Source of the DNA: Anthopleura xanthogrammica
Lineage: Eukaryota > Cnidaria > Anthozoa > Actiniaria > Actiniidae
Assembly (NCBI GenBank): GCA_964019055.1
Contig: OZ025215.1
Span: 10,977,611 to 11,041,610 of the forward strand
Direction: 5' to 3'
DNA length: 64,000 bases
The translations under genes and the position numbers were made by a program. Below, in pieces: positions 1-9,647 of the stretch. Position 1 is the first letter of the stretch, and each line of letters begins with the position of its first letter. The notes below the pieces were generated by a model, which was not told the DNA's origin, did not search any database, and saw only the letters and a program-made list of their open reading frames with translations.

Positions 1-1405
1 GTAGCATGTCGAGGGTCGAGGGTATAAAGTCGAGGGTAGGAATATATAGTTTGGATAATGTAAAGGGTATAGGTAAAATAGATAACATAATTTAGTTAAT
101 TTAGAATTTATCGTCAGCCGCGCTAACATTTAGTTGCCGCGAACACTTGTACGTAAACGGCTTCAAAGCAATTCTTGAAACGAAATTTGTGAATTTACTA
201 ATATGAAAAGGATCAGTGTCCCTAATAGTTCCAAGTTTGATCAGAGGTTCACCATTTCATATTTATAAAGTCAAACCTTTCTGCAATGTACTAAACCTGA
301 TTGACAAAGTACTCAGTCACGATCGTAAATATAGAATATTCATGAACGCTGCGTAGAAGCTAACTTAAATGGAACAGTAGATCACATTTCGACTTGGAAC
401 TATTATACGGTAGTTATAAATGCCATAGAGCAAGATGAAACACGTCCAGCTCTCTCTTCTAAACACGATCACTTTACAGTGTTACTTAGATTGCGTAAAT
501 TTGTTATCCGACTCAATCACGGTTAAATCGTCGCCGGATGACGGAATTGTCACAGAATAAAATCAAAGTTAGAATCAAACAAGAAATCAAACATAGAACA
601 TGCCTTATGAATAAAAGTGATAAATGATAGCGTAAGAAAATTAAAACAGAATACTGTAACTTTTACATACAGTATTTCGTAGTTTTTCTTGTTGTTTATT
701 CATCGGAATCAGTATTTATGATACCAGACCAGATATCTGACCTGGGTCAAATTGCTTGCATGGTTGTCAGATAACAAATCTAATTACAAAAATAAAGAAA
801 GCAAATTATGAGCGTTGTAAAATTCATCCTTACAGTTTATATATTCTTATTCCCATACTCAGTCGTAATGTAAAAGATCCCCTGAAAAATCTCCAGTACA
901 AGATTATAATAGTTTTAACACAAACAATTCATTTTTATTCATACTGCATTTGACTACGTTTTTTCGATACCATATATGAAATATTTTTACATTTTTTATT
1001 ACTCTGTCTTTGTATAAAAAAGATTCTAAAATTGAAAATGTGCTCTCAAAGAAAAAATTAACTTCTAGCCCTCCCATTTTTAAAGTGCTCCGCCGTCCCT
1101 GAAATAAAAAATAACTTTATAAATATGAAATGGTGAACCTCTGATCAAACTCGGAACTATTAGGGACACTGATCCTTTTCATATTAGTAAATTCACAAAT
1201 TTCGTTTCAAGAATTGCTTTGAAGCCGTTTACGTACAAGTGTTCGCGGCAACTAAATGTTAGCGCGGCTGACGATAAATTCTAAATTAACTAAATTATGT
1301 TATCTATTTTTCCTATACCCTTTACATTATCCAAACTATATATTCCTACCCTCGACTTCATACCCTCGACCCTCGACTTCATACCCTCGACCCTCGACAT
1401 GCTAC
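1..1405. mobile_element. Large foldback (inverted-repeat) element, left end beyond window
   Basis: The sequence at 1-271 returns as its reverse complement at 1114-1405 with only scattered differences, leaving a core of about 840 bp. The outer ends carry repeats of the decamer GTCGAGGGTA (TACCCTCGAC on the right); the right arm has one more repeat unit than the visible left arm. The core (272-1113) has no ORF I can relate to a transposase. This is the structure of a non-autonomous foldback or long-TIR DNA element. The left terminus and target duplication lie outside the window. Confidence 0.75.
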
Positions 1406-1445
1406 CCTCGACACTCGACACTCGACATTTAGGGAGACTCGTTTA

Positions 1446-2682
1446 GAGTGATTGCAATAAACCCGTTCAACAATTACTAGACTAATACACACTATTAATC
1501 ACAAGTACTAGCTAATAGACTCTAAGTAGACTACAAATAGTCTAAAACAAAAATTATTAAACAGACAACAAATGAATGTAGTCTATACATGTTTATTGAC
1601 ATTTATATGTATTTCAATTTTTAAGTCGGATAACTGGAAAGATTGTAGAAGGCAAAACGGCAAAGCTTTACAGCAATAACCGTTGTATCGCGATCCGCCG
1701 TTTCAAAACCTCGTTTGAATTTTGGTCTTTTGCGAGCCGTCAATCATCTTGGATTTTTGCAAATTAGTCTATGCACGCTCGCTCATTCGGCCATCACATA
1801 CTTCGATCTTGTTTTATTTTATTTTATTTTTTCGAAAATCTAAATGGATTCGGAGATATTCCAAGAAGTTGTGATGGAGAGCTTTTCGAGTCTTCTTTCT
1901 GTCAAGTATTCAAGCCATTCTTGGAGAATCATCCACATAAACTTCAAGATTGTGCTACAAAGTTTTTCATGATCCCAAGCTGCATGTTGACAAGGACGAG
2001 GTAAATTATATTTAGCTTTCTTCTAAAGTTTCGACAGCAACCTCTGACTTTTTTCGTAACTAAATCATCGTAGGGATTAAGGCAGTTGTTTGCAAATTAA
2101 AATTGTCTTGAGCTAGTTTCTATAATTCAAAATATTATGAAACGATCGGGGAGATATTTGAGATTCATCGGTCACTGTAGTTTTGCTGACTCATGCAGGA
2201 TTTCCTTATTGATTAGCCTTCTTTTAACTTCAAAACAACTCTTCATCGCGGCGACTCCTTGGAATATTCTTGAACTGTATTTTAGAAAAAATGTGTTAAT
2301 TTTATGGGGATTTCGAAGCTGAGAGGAGCGAGTTCAAAGGCTTGTTTGAGCCGAAGATGATTGACGGCTCGCAAAAGACCAAAATCCAAATGAGGTTTTG
2401 AAACGGCGGATCGCGATACAACGGTTATTGCTGTAATTCAATCTTTTACACGGAATGAATTACTTATTTACAATTTAAAATTTGTAAAGCAAAAAAAAGC
2501 AGTAAAAATATTGTTTTTCAGTAGAATGAGACCGTTATTTCGTCTTGCTAAATTTAACCAATAAAGTTGTAGTCTTCACACATGAGCTAGTTACACTAGG
2601 CTAATACACACTAATAAACGCTAGCAGATAGTCGTACACTTTGACTAACAGATTTTGTTGAACGGGTTTATTGTAATCACTC
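1446..2682. mobile_element. Nested inverted-repeat DNA element
   Basis: Outer terminal inverted repeats of 28 bp lie at 1446-1473 and 2655-2682, with one mismatch seen by eye. A second, inner inverted repeat of about 83 bp lies at 1668-1750 and 2354-2436. The small open frames between the inner arms (1771-2004, 2137-2322) resemble no protein I know and are probably chance. A non-autonomous element with nested foldback arms is the simplest reading; one element inserted inside another is the alternative. Confidence 0.65.
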
Positions 2683-2696
2683 AATTGCAATTACTC

Positions 2697-3485
2697 TATA
2701 ACCGTGAAATAGTTAGCTAGCTAACTAATGACTAATTACTGGGTTGCTATGGTAGCAAACCAGTCTTAAAATGAGATCCGTTTTTCGGGCGTCAGGTAGA
2801 CCATAATTTCACACGTCATAATTGGTCGAGAACTTGTAAACAATGTCCAATGTCCAATGAAGTTGCCACACGACATCGAGGACGATGTATTTATAGTTTT
2901 TAGTGTTGCGTCACCATTAATTCATTCGTTCAGGGTTCGTGAAGTACTAGTTTGTCTGTAGGCATGTTGCGTACTATTGTCTTTAGGTTTTTTAACGCTA
3001 CGCTTAAACTACTTACAAACACACACGCCGTACGTGGTAGACACACACTAAAAGATGTTATTGAGCGATTTTGGAACGGGTTGGTCCACATACTCAAAGA
3101 GAGAAGTCTGAGAATCTATGAGCTATCTTTGAGAATCTATGAGCAAACTACGGTATGAGAATCGTAGAACTAGACAAACTAGTCAAAATAGACTAAGAGA
3201 ATCTATAAACTAAATAAATAAAAAAAACAACTGTGATAATTTGAACAAACTTTTATTCCACATTAATCTATCAGTATTACAATTCAAATAGTTGTATCTG
3301 CGTCTTGATTTATTGACCTGTGTCTTCATTTTTAACTCATTAAACGTCAGAAACACATTCTTTTGTGCACTGAGTCGTTGATCTAGAAAAAGCCCGTGCT
3401 CCTGTCATGCCTCGCTGATTTCCTATGTCTTGCCTAACTAAGCACTAACTATCTCCTATTTCTTGCTATCTATTTCACGGTTATA
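2697..3485. mobile_element. Short-TIR element of about 0.8 kb
   Basis: The 16-mer TATAACCGTGAAATAG at 2697-2712 recurs as its reverse complement at 3470-3485, and both sides continue into related GTTAG/CTAAC-rich sequence. The interior holds a 68-codon open frame at 2952-3158 with no recognisable domain. A MITE-like element is likely. It abuts the right end of the preceding nested element. Confidence 0.5.
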
Positions 3486-3772
3486 TTATTTGCACTCTAA
3501 CATATTCTTAATTTCCCCCTGTTTACGAAGTCAAATTATTTTTGAAACTCTCTTGTGGGAATTTTCCCTAATATTGTTCGACTAAATGATATTCACATTT
3601 CCGTTTTCGGTGGTTTAGCTGCGTAAAAAGTGCCAGAAGTTTCTTACTCAGTTAAGTATATCTCAAAATGACAACTCTAAAACTTTCTTCTTTAATTTGC
3701 TGTGAGAATAAACAAGATAATGGTGAGGCACATTGTCACACATATATGAGGCACATCACTGATCATTAATAA

Positions 3773-3783
3773 GGGGGTTTCCC
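3773..3783. promoter_or_regulatory. NF-kappaB-like motif GGGGGTTTCCC
   Basis: GGGGGTTTCCC fits the kappaB pattern GGGRNWYYCC with at most one deviation. It lies five bases before the TA target site of the Tc1-like element. Similar motifs sit 66-84 bp upstream of the third and fourth GTPase genes. Without the insertion this one would be about 210 bp from the first GTPase start codon. Confidence 0.4.
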
Positions 3784-3787
3784 TAAT

Positions 3788-4930
3788 TACAGTCAACGAA
3801 CGTCACGCATGAACACGCATCTTCGATTATTCAAATAAAAGTTGAATATTCATTTCGAATATTCGATTATTGAAAATAAATATTCAGACTTAGAATTAAA
3901 TATTGAAATATCAAATTGAAGAATTTAATATTTATTTCTTTGATCAATAAATATTTTCGTAAGTTAGAAATATTTTGCAATATTTGGATGAATTTTTTTG
4001 TGTATAATTTTATCACTTCTTAGCGGCGTCACGTCCGACTAATCACTTCGTAACTGTTTATACGGAATTGACTCGTGCTTTTAGACAGATACGCTATGGC
4101 TAAAAATTGCATAGGAGGGTTTTATTACCCAGGAAGACCCCTTCCAAACCATGTAAGGAAAGAAATAATTGATATGTACAATGGCCACAAGGGCATATCC
4201 GAAATTTCAAAAAAGCTGAACATTTCAAAGGGATCTGTTGACAAAGTTCTCAAGCATTACGCAAATCATGGAACGATTCAACCTTTCTGTTGTGGTGGTA
4301 GAAACCCTACTTTGGCAACAGATGACGTTATACACATAATAGAAATATACAAACTTCAAAAACCAAGCGAAACTGGAGTTGAGATTCGTCAAAGATTAAT
4401 TCAAGAAGGCATTTTCACCGCTTGTTTTGAACTAACTGGCATTTCACATCTTAGAAATCGAAAATTATCTGGAAGTAGTTCTCCAATTTCTGTCGTTAAA
4501 TCGTTTCTTACTTCAGATAACACTTTTTTTTGATAAGTAATTTCCCTTTCAACGAAGCCAATACATTTGTCTTCCAACTGCACTAGTCGACGCCATTGCG
4601 AGGAGCTAAAGTACAGACAGTCGATAGACTACGTGATCATCTCACACGGCAAATATCGCGACTACACGCGAATGTCTGGCATGCTGCTTTTAAAAATTGA
4701 GAATTTTCCAATAGATAAAAAAGTAAAAAAACTCATTTACTGTAATGTAAAAACGTTTTTTTAAATTCTTTTCTACATTCATCAAATAATAGAATAAACA
4801 ATCATTTATTACTTTCAAGATTCGATTAATGATATTAAATCTACGAATATTCGTTTGAATAATCGAATGTTTATTTCAAGATTGCAATCTTCCGAGTGTG
4901 AGTGTTCATGCCTGACGTTCGCTGACTGTA
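3788..4930. mobile_element. Tc1/mariner-like element with TA target duplication
   Basis: The ends are TA-CAGTCAACGAACGTCACGC at the left (3788 onward) and the matching GACTG-TA at the right (to 4930). The terminal repeats are about 28 bp with about three mismatches, followed by subterminal copies of TTCGATTATTCAAA. A CAGT start flanked by TA is the usual Tc1/mariner end. The element is about 1.14 kb, encodes a paired-type DNA-binding domain (4096-4533), and shows no DDE/D catalytic region, so it looks non-autonomous. It separates a kappaB-like motif (3773-3783) from the first GTPase gene. Confidence 0.7.
4096..4533 (+). CDS. Pax-like paired-domain protein inside Tc1-like element
   Basis: The 145-residue frame starts at the ATG at 4096. 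Residues 7-106 match a Pax paired domain. They include GGFYYPGRPLP at the N-terminal beta-hairpin, a first helix-turn-helix (ISEISKKLNISKGSVDKVL), the linker GTIQPFCCGGRNPTLAT (Pax: GSIxPGxIGGSKPxVAT), and the start of the second subdomain with EIRQRLIQEGI (Pax: EIRDRLLxEGV). The rest of the second subdomain is degraded. No homeodomain or DDE transposase domain follows. Tc1-family transposases have a paired-like bipartite DNA-binding domain, and the flanking TIRs with TA duplication make a transposon origin most likely. A captured Pax exon is the alternative. No introns are visible and expression is unknown. Confidence 0.6.
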   Translation: MAKNCIGGFYYPGRPLPNHVRKEIIDMYNGHKGISEISKKLNISKGSVDKVLKHYANHGTIQPFCCGGRNPTLATDDVIHIIEIYKLQKPSETGVEIRQRLIQEGIFTACFELTGISHLRNRKLSGSSSPISVVKSFLTSDNTFF

Positions 4931-5135
4931 ATATACCTCTTTACTTTGGTCGTAATGTTTTCCCATCAGTTTTAGATCTTTTAATTCTTTTATCAGTCGT
5001 ATCTCCATATTCATGTGTCTTCTCATGCGCAATCGTTAATCAAAGAAATGACAATTCTTGGGAATGATACGTGGTCTTGAACAAAAGAGGTCTATTTCTA
5101 GAAAATACACTCGCTCAAAGCACAGCTCAACCAAG

Positions 5136-6428
5136 ATGGCATCGAAAGAAAACATGAGTATTTATCTTGCTTTGCTTTCTTCTTTGCTGTGTATTTTAAA
5201 TACTTCAGCACATAAAGCTATTCCGTTCATTACGGTGGAGAAAAACCAAGAGAATGGTGAGGCAAAGTTTGTTCTCAATCCAGACGCCATTTCCATGATC
5301 AAACAGCTTTCTTCGCCAGTCAAGGTCATCGCAGCTGTTGGAGACGCGAGAGTTGGTAAATCTACAGCACTCAGCTTTATTCATTCCACTCTCAACAACC
5401 TTGGTAATTCGGTATCTGAGTCTAAAAATGTCGAAGAAATCTTTGAAACAGGAAACACTATGGATCCAGTTACTCGTGGCGTTTGGATCGAGAAACCAAA
5501 TGGAAATTCCGGAATGCACAACGTGATATTGCTGGACGTGGAAGGTACGGATCTCGGTAATGATGCAGTGACTGACAAACTCAGTATTTTTACAGCTCTG
5601 ACCTCATCAACTTTGATGTTGTTTATGAAAGAAGCTCCAAGTACACACATACTTGACTTTCTGTATAAGATCGTTCGCCTAAGTGAGGTATTCTTTGGGA
5701 AAAGGAAGAGTGAATATTTTCCACGCTTGACAGCGATTCTACGTGGAGCACTCAAAACACCGCAAAGGTATAAAAACATTGATGAATACATAATAGATGC
5801 GTTGATCGCTGCAAAGTGGAAGGACGAATCTGATAAAAAAAGAGATGCTATAGGAACTCGTTTTCCTAAAGAACACATCACAGTTTTCAACTTACCATAT
5901 GATGCAGAATTGCTCAATGAAAACCCCATGACCAAAAGATTTGCAGGTTCTGAATATCTGGAAAGCATCGAAAAGCTAACGAAACACATATTTCAATCGC
6001 CTGAAAAGAAGTCCTTGAAAGGAGTTGTTTTAGATGGGCAGGCACTCGCAGAATTGGCCGAGAATCTAGTGAAAGTCATGAATAATGAAACGCTTTGGAA
6101 CGACCTCAGTCCAAGTTTTTACTCTCTTTTTGAGGGAGACTTGTGTACAAAAAGCTATAAGAAATATATTAAACCACTTCTGCGTACAGAACACACTTCA
6201 CAAGATATAGAAAACAAGAAGAAGGAAACACTGAAGCTTTTTAAAGAAAATTGTAAATTGTTAACGCGCATTGACAAGACCGAAGAGGATATTGCGGAAG
6301 ACGCTATAAGACGCAGGAAAGAAAAAGAAAGAAAAGAAACTTTTCAGTACATTTTGACATATGTCATTACTGGTGCATTAGGGTGTTTACTTGTAATTTG
6401 GCAATTTTGCAATTTTGCTCGCTCTTGA
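5136..6428 (+). CDS. GBP/atlastin-like GTPase with signal peptide, no S74 tail (paralogue 1)
   Basis: 430 aa, one exon. The ATG at 5136 is chosen because MASKENMSIYLALLSSLLC aligns with paralogue 3 and forms a signal peptide; the frame is open upstream to 5058, but that segment is not shared. GTPase features: P-loop GDARVGKST (about residue 69), switch VTRGVW (GBP: HTKGIW), G3 DVEGTD, and LRGAL at the G4 position, where GBPs have LRD. DEYIIDAL and FPKEHITVFNLP follow, as in GBP/atlastin GTPases. A helical region (to about residue 400) leads to one C-terminal membrane segment (ILTYVITGALGCLLVIW), and the protein ends seven residues later. The other three copies continue into an S74 domain. A polyadenylation signal AATAAA lies at 6475. 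GTP hydrolysis and an immune role are inferred from the family. Confidence 0.85.
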   Translation: MASKENMSIYLALLSSLLCILNTSAHKAIPFITVEKNQENGEAKFVLNPDAISMIKQLSSPVKVIAAVGDARVGKSTALSFIHSTLNNLGNSVSESKNVEEIFETGNTMDPVTRGVWIEKPNGNSGMHNVILLDVEGTDLGNDAVTDKLSIFTALTSSTLMLFMKEAPSTHILDFLYKIVRLSEVFFGKRKSEYFPRLTAILRGALKTPQRYKNIDEYIIDALIAAKWKDESDKKRDAIGTRFPKEHITVFNLPYDAELLNENPMTKRFAGSEYLESIEKLTKHIFQSPEKKSLKGVVLDGQALAELAENLVKVMNNETLWNDLSPSFYSLFEGDLCTKSYKKYIKPLLRTEHTSQDIENKKKETLKLFKENCKLLTRIDKTEEDIAEDAIRRRKEKERKETFQYILTYVITGALGCLLVIWQFCNFARS

Positions 6429-7435
6429 TCAAGTTCTAAGAAAATTACACGTATTTATACACTAAAGCTCAAGTAATAAAGTCAACTTGACAACTATTCT
6501 TTTCACAGAAAACCCTCTTCGTACTTCAGGCGGAAATTTTCATGGAATAACTCACTAATTTCTTGATACGTCAGGTTGTTTTCAGTGGCGATATTCTCGC
6601 CACTCGATATTTGCCTCCAAATATCCATCATAATTCAAATCACTGTGAAGTTTATTTTCAAAGAACGTACCTATTCTAATAAGCGGCATTATTATATTTT
6701 GCAGCAAAAAATAATTGATACAGTTTTGGCGGGAATTTGAGGCACAGGCTAGGGAATTTGAGGGACAATAACGCGCAAGCTCAATGAAAACAATATCAAT
6801 TTCAATTCATCAAATGAAAATAGGCCTTAAATTCCCAACAATTAAAAAATTAAGTTAACATGGAAATAGCACCATTTTATAAGTGCTGTTGCAAAAATGC
6901 AGGAAAATTTTATGCTATCGCTCAAGGAAGAAAAATTGTAAAAAGGGTATGAATTTTCAATTTTTAAGATTATTTATAAAAGATGGAAATAGCACCTTTT
7001 TGACGAGCTTTGAGAAAAATTGCCTGGGAAATTTCAAGTTATTAAATGGAGTAAAAAAAATGAAAAAAGACAAGAAAATGTGAATTTCAAAAAGTAAAAC
7101 AAAATATGAAATTTAGAAAATAGCTGAATTTAGAATATTATCAATAACCTATTTTTGGTAAAAACCCGGCAATTGTCACTTTCTTTCACTGATTCTCTTG
7201 GCCAAGCCGAAGCGAGATAGAGAGTAAAATGTATAATAATTTGTTTTGTTTGATTGTCCAATAGATTTCTGGTTGGCAATTTATGAATAACAGTCAGTCA
7301 AACAAATTACGTCATCGTATGCCCACCTAGCTATTTGCATTTTCATTTTCGCTTTGAAAATCTGTACATAAAAAGTCCTGAAGTCTCAAGTTTCTGAACA
7401 CTTCCCTCTGAGTTATATTAAGGTTATAAGTCGAG
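6429..7435. other. Spacer between paralogues 1 and 2
   Basis: AT-rich, with no gene. Two similar stretches mentioning 'ttttaa...atggaaatagcacc' (6840-6880 and 6960-7005) form an imperfect tandem duplication of about 120 bp. GGGAAATTTC at 7026-7035 is one base from a kappaB consensus. No S74-coding remnant follows the stop codon of paralogue 1. Confidence 0.5.
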
Positions 7436-8968
7436 ATGACAACTAATAGCCTTTCTCGGGCAATAGCTGCAGATAAAGCAATTCCTCTGATTACAGTGAA
7501 GAAAAATGCCGACGACGATGAAGACCAGTTTGTTCTCAATCCAGACGCCTTATCCATGATCGAACAGCTTCCTTCGCCAGTCAAGGTCATCGCAGCAATT
7601 GGAGACGCGAGAGTCGGTAAATCTACAGCACTCAGCTTTATTCATTACACTCTCAACAACGTTGGTACCTCGGCATTTCACACTAAAAATGTTGAAGAAA
7701 TCTTTAAGACGGGAAACACTATGGAAGCAGTGACACACGGCGTTTGGATCTCGACTGTACAAATCCCTGGAAAGCACGGAATGGACAACGTGATATTGCT
7801 GGACGTGGAAGGTACGGATCTCGGTAATGATGCAGTGACTGACAAACTCAGTATTTTTACAGCTCTGACCTCATCAACTTTGATGTTATTTATGAAAGAA
7901 GCTCCAAGTACACACATACTTGACTTTCTGTATAAGATCGTTCGTCTAAGTGAGGTAGCCTTTGGGAAAAGGAAGAGTGAATATTTTCCACGCTTGACAG
8001 CGGTTCTACGTGGAGCACTCGAAGCACCCGAAGAGTATAAAAACATCGAGGACTATATAATCGATGTGTTGATCACTAGCAAGTGGAAAGATGACTCTGA
8101 TGACAAAAGAGATGCCATAGGAACTCGTTTTCCTAAAGAAAACATCAATGTTTTCAACTTGCCATATGATCCAAAATTGCTCAAAAACCCTAAGAGCAGT
8201 AAGAGACTTGCAGGTTCTGAATATCAGGAAAGCATGGAAACCCTCACAAAACATATATTTCAATCGCCTGAGAAAAAGTCCTTGGGAGGAGTTGTTTTAG
8301 ATGGGCAGGTACTCGCAGAATTGGCCGAGAGTCTAATGGAAGTCATGAATAATAAAACGCTTTGGAACGACCTCAATCCAAATTTTTACGATCTTTTTGA
8401 GGAACAGTTGTGCAGAAAAAGCTATGAGAAACATATTGAACCACTTCTGCGTACTGAACACACTTCACAAGAAATAGAAGACAAGAAAGAGGAAACATTG
8501 AGGCTTTTCAAAGAAAATTGTAAATTGCCAAAGTGCATTACAAACGCCGATCTGGAGGTTAACGACACTATTAGATTACGTAGAGAACAGGAAAAGAAAG
8601 ACAAGATTGTGGCCCAAGCGAAACAGCTTGTAGCATTTGCTGTGGGGGCAGTAGCGGTAGCAGTAGCCGGAATTCGATTCTATTTTTTCAGCGATATACA
8701 ACTGAAAGAAAACATAACTGTGCTGAGTAACTCAGACTACGGAACTATTGGTCTTCGTGGAGTAGAATGGGTTTGGAATCAAGAAGCAGAGAGGCTGGGG
8801 CTGAGCGGTAAAGGATCAGGCGTGGTTGCACAGGAAGTAGAGCTGCTCTATCCATGGGCTGTGACCGAAGGGTATGATGGGTACAAACGGGTCAACTACC
8901 TTGCTTTAAGGTTGTTGATCTTGGGGAAGAAATTTCAGCGGAAACCTGAAGACTTGATAAATATTTGA
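7436..8968 (+). CDS. GBP-like GTPase fused to peptidase S74/ICA domain, no signal peptide (paralogue 2)
   Basis: 510 aa, one exon. The GTPase core has the P-loop GDARVGKST (about residue 56), VTHGVW, DVEGTDLGND and LRGAL at G4, and is very close to paralogues 1 and 4. After the helical stalk comes a hydrophobic Ala/Val/Gly segment (about residues 392-418), then at once the S74 domain. That domain starts SDIQLKENI with Ser419 and Lys424, the spacing of the MYRF/phage autoproteolysis dyad, and later has GVVAQEVELLYP and V-NYLALRLL. Unlike its neighbours it starts MTTNSLSRAIAADKAIPLI with no hydrophobic leader. An in-frame TAA lies nine bases upstream, so any signal peptide would need an upstream exon, for instance joined at the CTGCAG before 7470; none is evident. 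Poly(A) signal AATAAA at 9037. Confidence 0.85.
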   Translation: MTTNSLSRAIAADKAIPLITVKKNADDDEDQFVLNPDALSMIEQLPSPVKVIAAIGDARVGKSTALSFIHYTLNNVGTSAFHTKNVEEIFKTGNTMEAVTHGVWISTVQIPGKHGMDNVILLDVEGTDLGNDAVTDKLSIFTALTSSTLMLFMKEAPSTHILDFLYKIVRLSEVAFGKRKSEYFPRLTAVLRGALEAPEEYKNIEDYIIDVLITSKWKDDSDDKRDAIGTRFPKENINVFNLPYDPKLLKNPKSSKRLAGSEYQESMETLTKHIFQSPEKKSLGGVVLDGQVLAELAESLMEVMNNKTLWNDLNPNFYDLFEEQLCRKSYEKHIEPLLRTEHTSQEIEDKKEETLRLFKENCKLPKCITNADLEVNDTIRLRREQEKKDKIVAQAKQLVAFAVGAVAVAVAGIRFYFFSDIQLKENITVLSNSDYGTIGLRGVEWVWNQEAERLGLSGKGSGVVAQEVELLYPWAVTEGYDGYKRVNYLALRLLILGKKFQRKPEDLINI

Positions 8969-9647
8969 AAATGTTGGCTGTATGGTCAGTTAGAAGAATT
9001 TCACCGAAGTAAACAATAACACCCGGTAGATGCAAGAATAAAGGAATAGAAAATGAAAATAGGATGGGACAAATATCCTAGAGAAAAGAGAACAAATGGT
9101 TGAATAGAAATTTTAAGTTAAAGCGGGAAACACTGTGAAAGCAAAGGCACTTCAGTTGAAAATCGATTGCATTACTAGATTTAAATTTCAGCCGCTTGGA
9201 AGGATTTAGTGTAGTTGCTTGGCTAAGTATTATATAACTGCTTCTAGACTGCATGGCTATCTACTATATATATTTTCACTTTTCATTTGTAAACATCAAG
9301 GGACTTCCCCCGAACAAAGGGACTTTCCCGAAGACCCTTTCAAGGATCATGACATCGTTGTCGACAATTACATCATCCCGCATATTTTCATATTTTTTAC
9401 CTGATTCGTGTGTTGGCTCAGAATTCAGAAAAAAGTAGAAATCTAAAACCAGTTTATTTCATAGTAATTTCATTTCTTTCACGAGAAAAATACATTCAAA
9501 AATACGTACAAACACCGGCTGTAGTATACTTGTCACGCATGGCGTTACGTTAATTATTAATCAGGGGTTTCCCCCAGTGAACCTTCATATAAACAACAAT
9601 TCCTAGAAAATATATTCATTCAAAGGCACAGCTCACTGTCAACCTAG
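8969..9647. promoter_or_regulatory. Intergenic/promoter region of paralogue 3 with two kappaB-like sites
   Basis: GGGACTTTCCC at 9319-9329 contains the canonical NF-kappaB decamer GGGACTTTCC. GGGGTTTCCCCC at 9564-9575 is a palindromic kappaB-like site 73 bp before the ATG. The segment just before the ATG (CTAGAAAATATATTCATTC, AAGGCACAGCTCA) is shared with paralogue 1, so the two genes have related proximal promoters. No coding region was found in this spacer. Confidence 0.5.

Noticed and set aside
1771..2322. Two small open frames inside the nested inverted-repeat element
   Set aside because: No transposase motif, AT-rich composition, and length compatible with chance.
2738..2760. GTTGCTATGGTAGCAAAC, a good X-box-like palindrome
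   Set aside because: It lies inside a TIR element with no cilium gene near it, so it is probably coincidental.
5381..5989. 202-codon open frame opposite the first GTPase gene, with similar ones opposite paralogues 2 and 4
   Set aside because: Antisense shadow of conserved GTPase coding DNA. It repeats in each paralogue only because the sense strand is conserved and shows no domain of its own.
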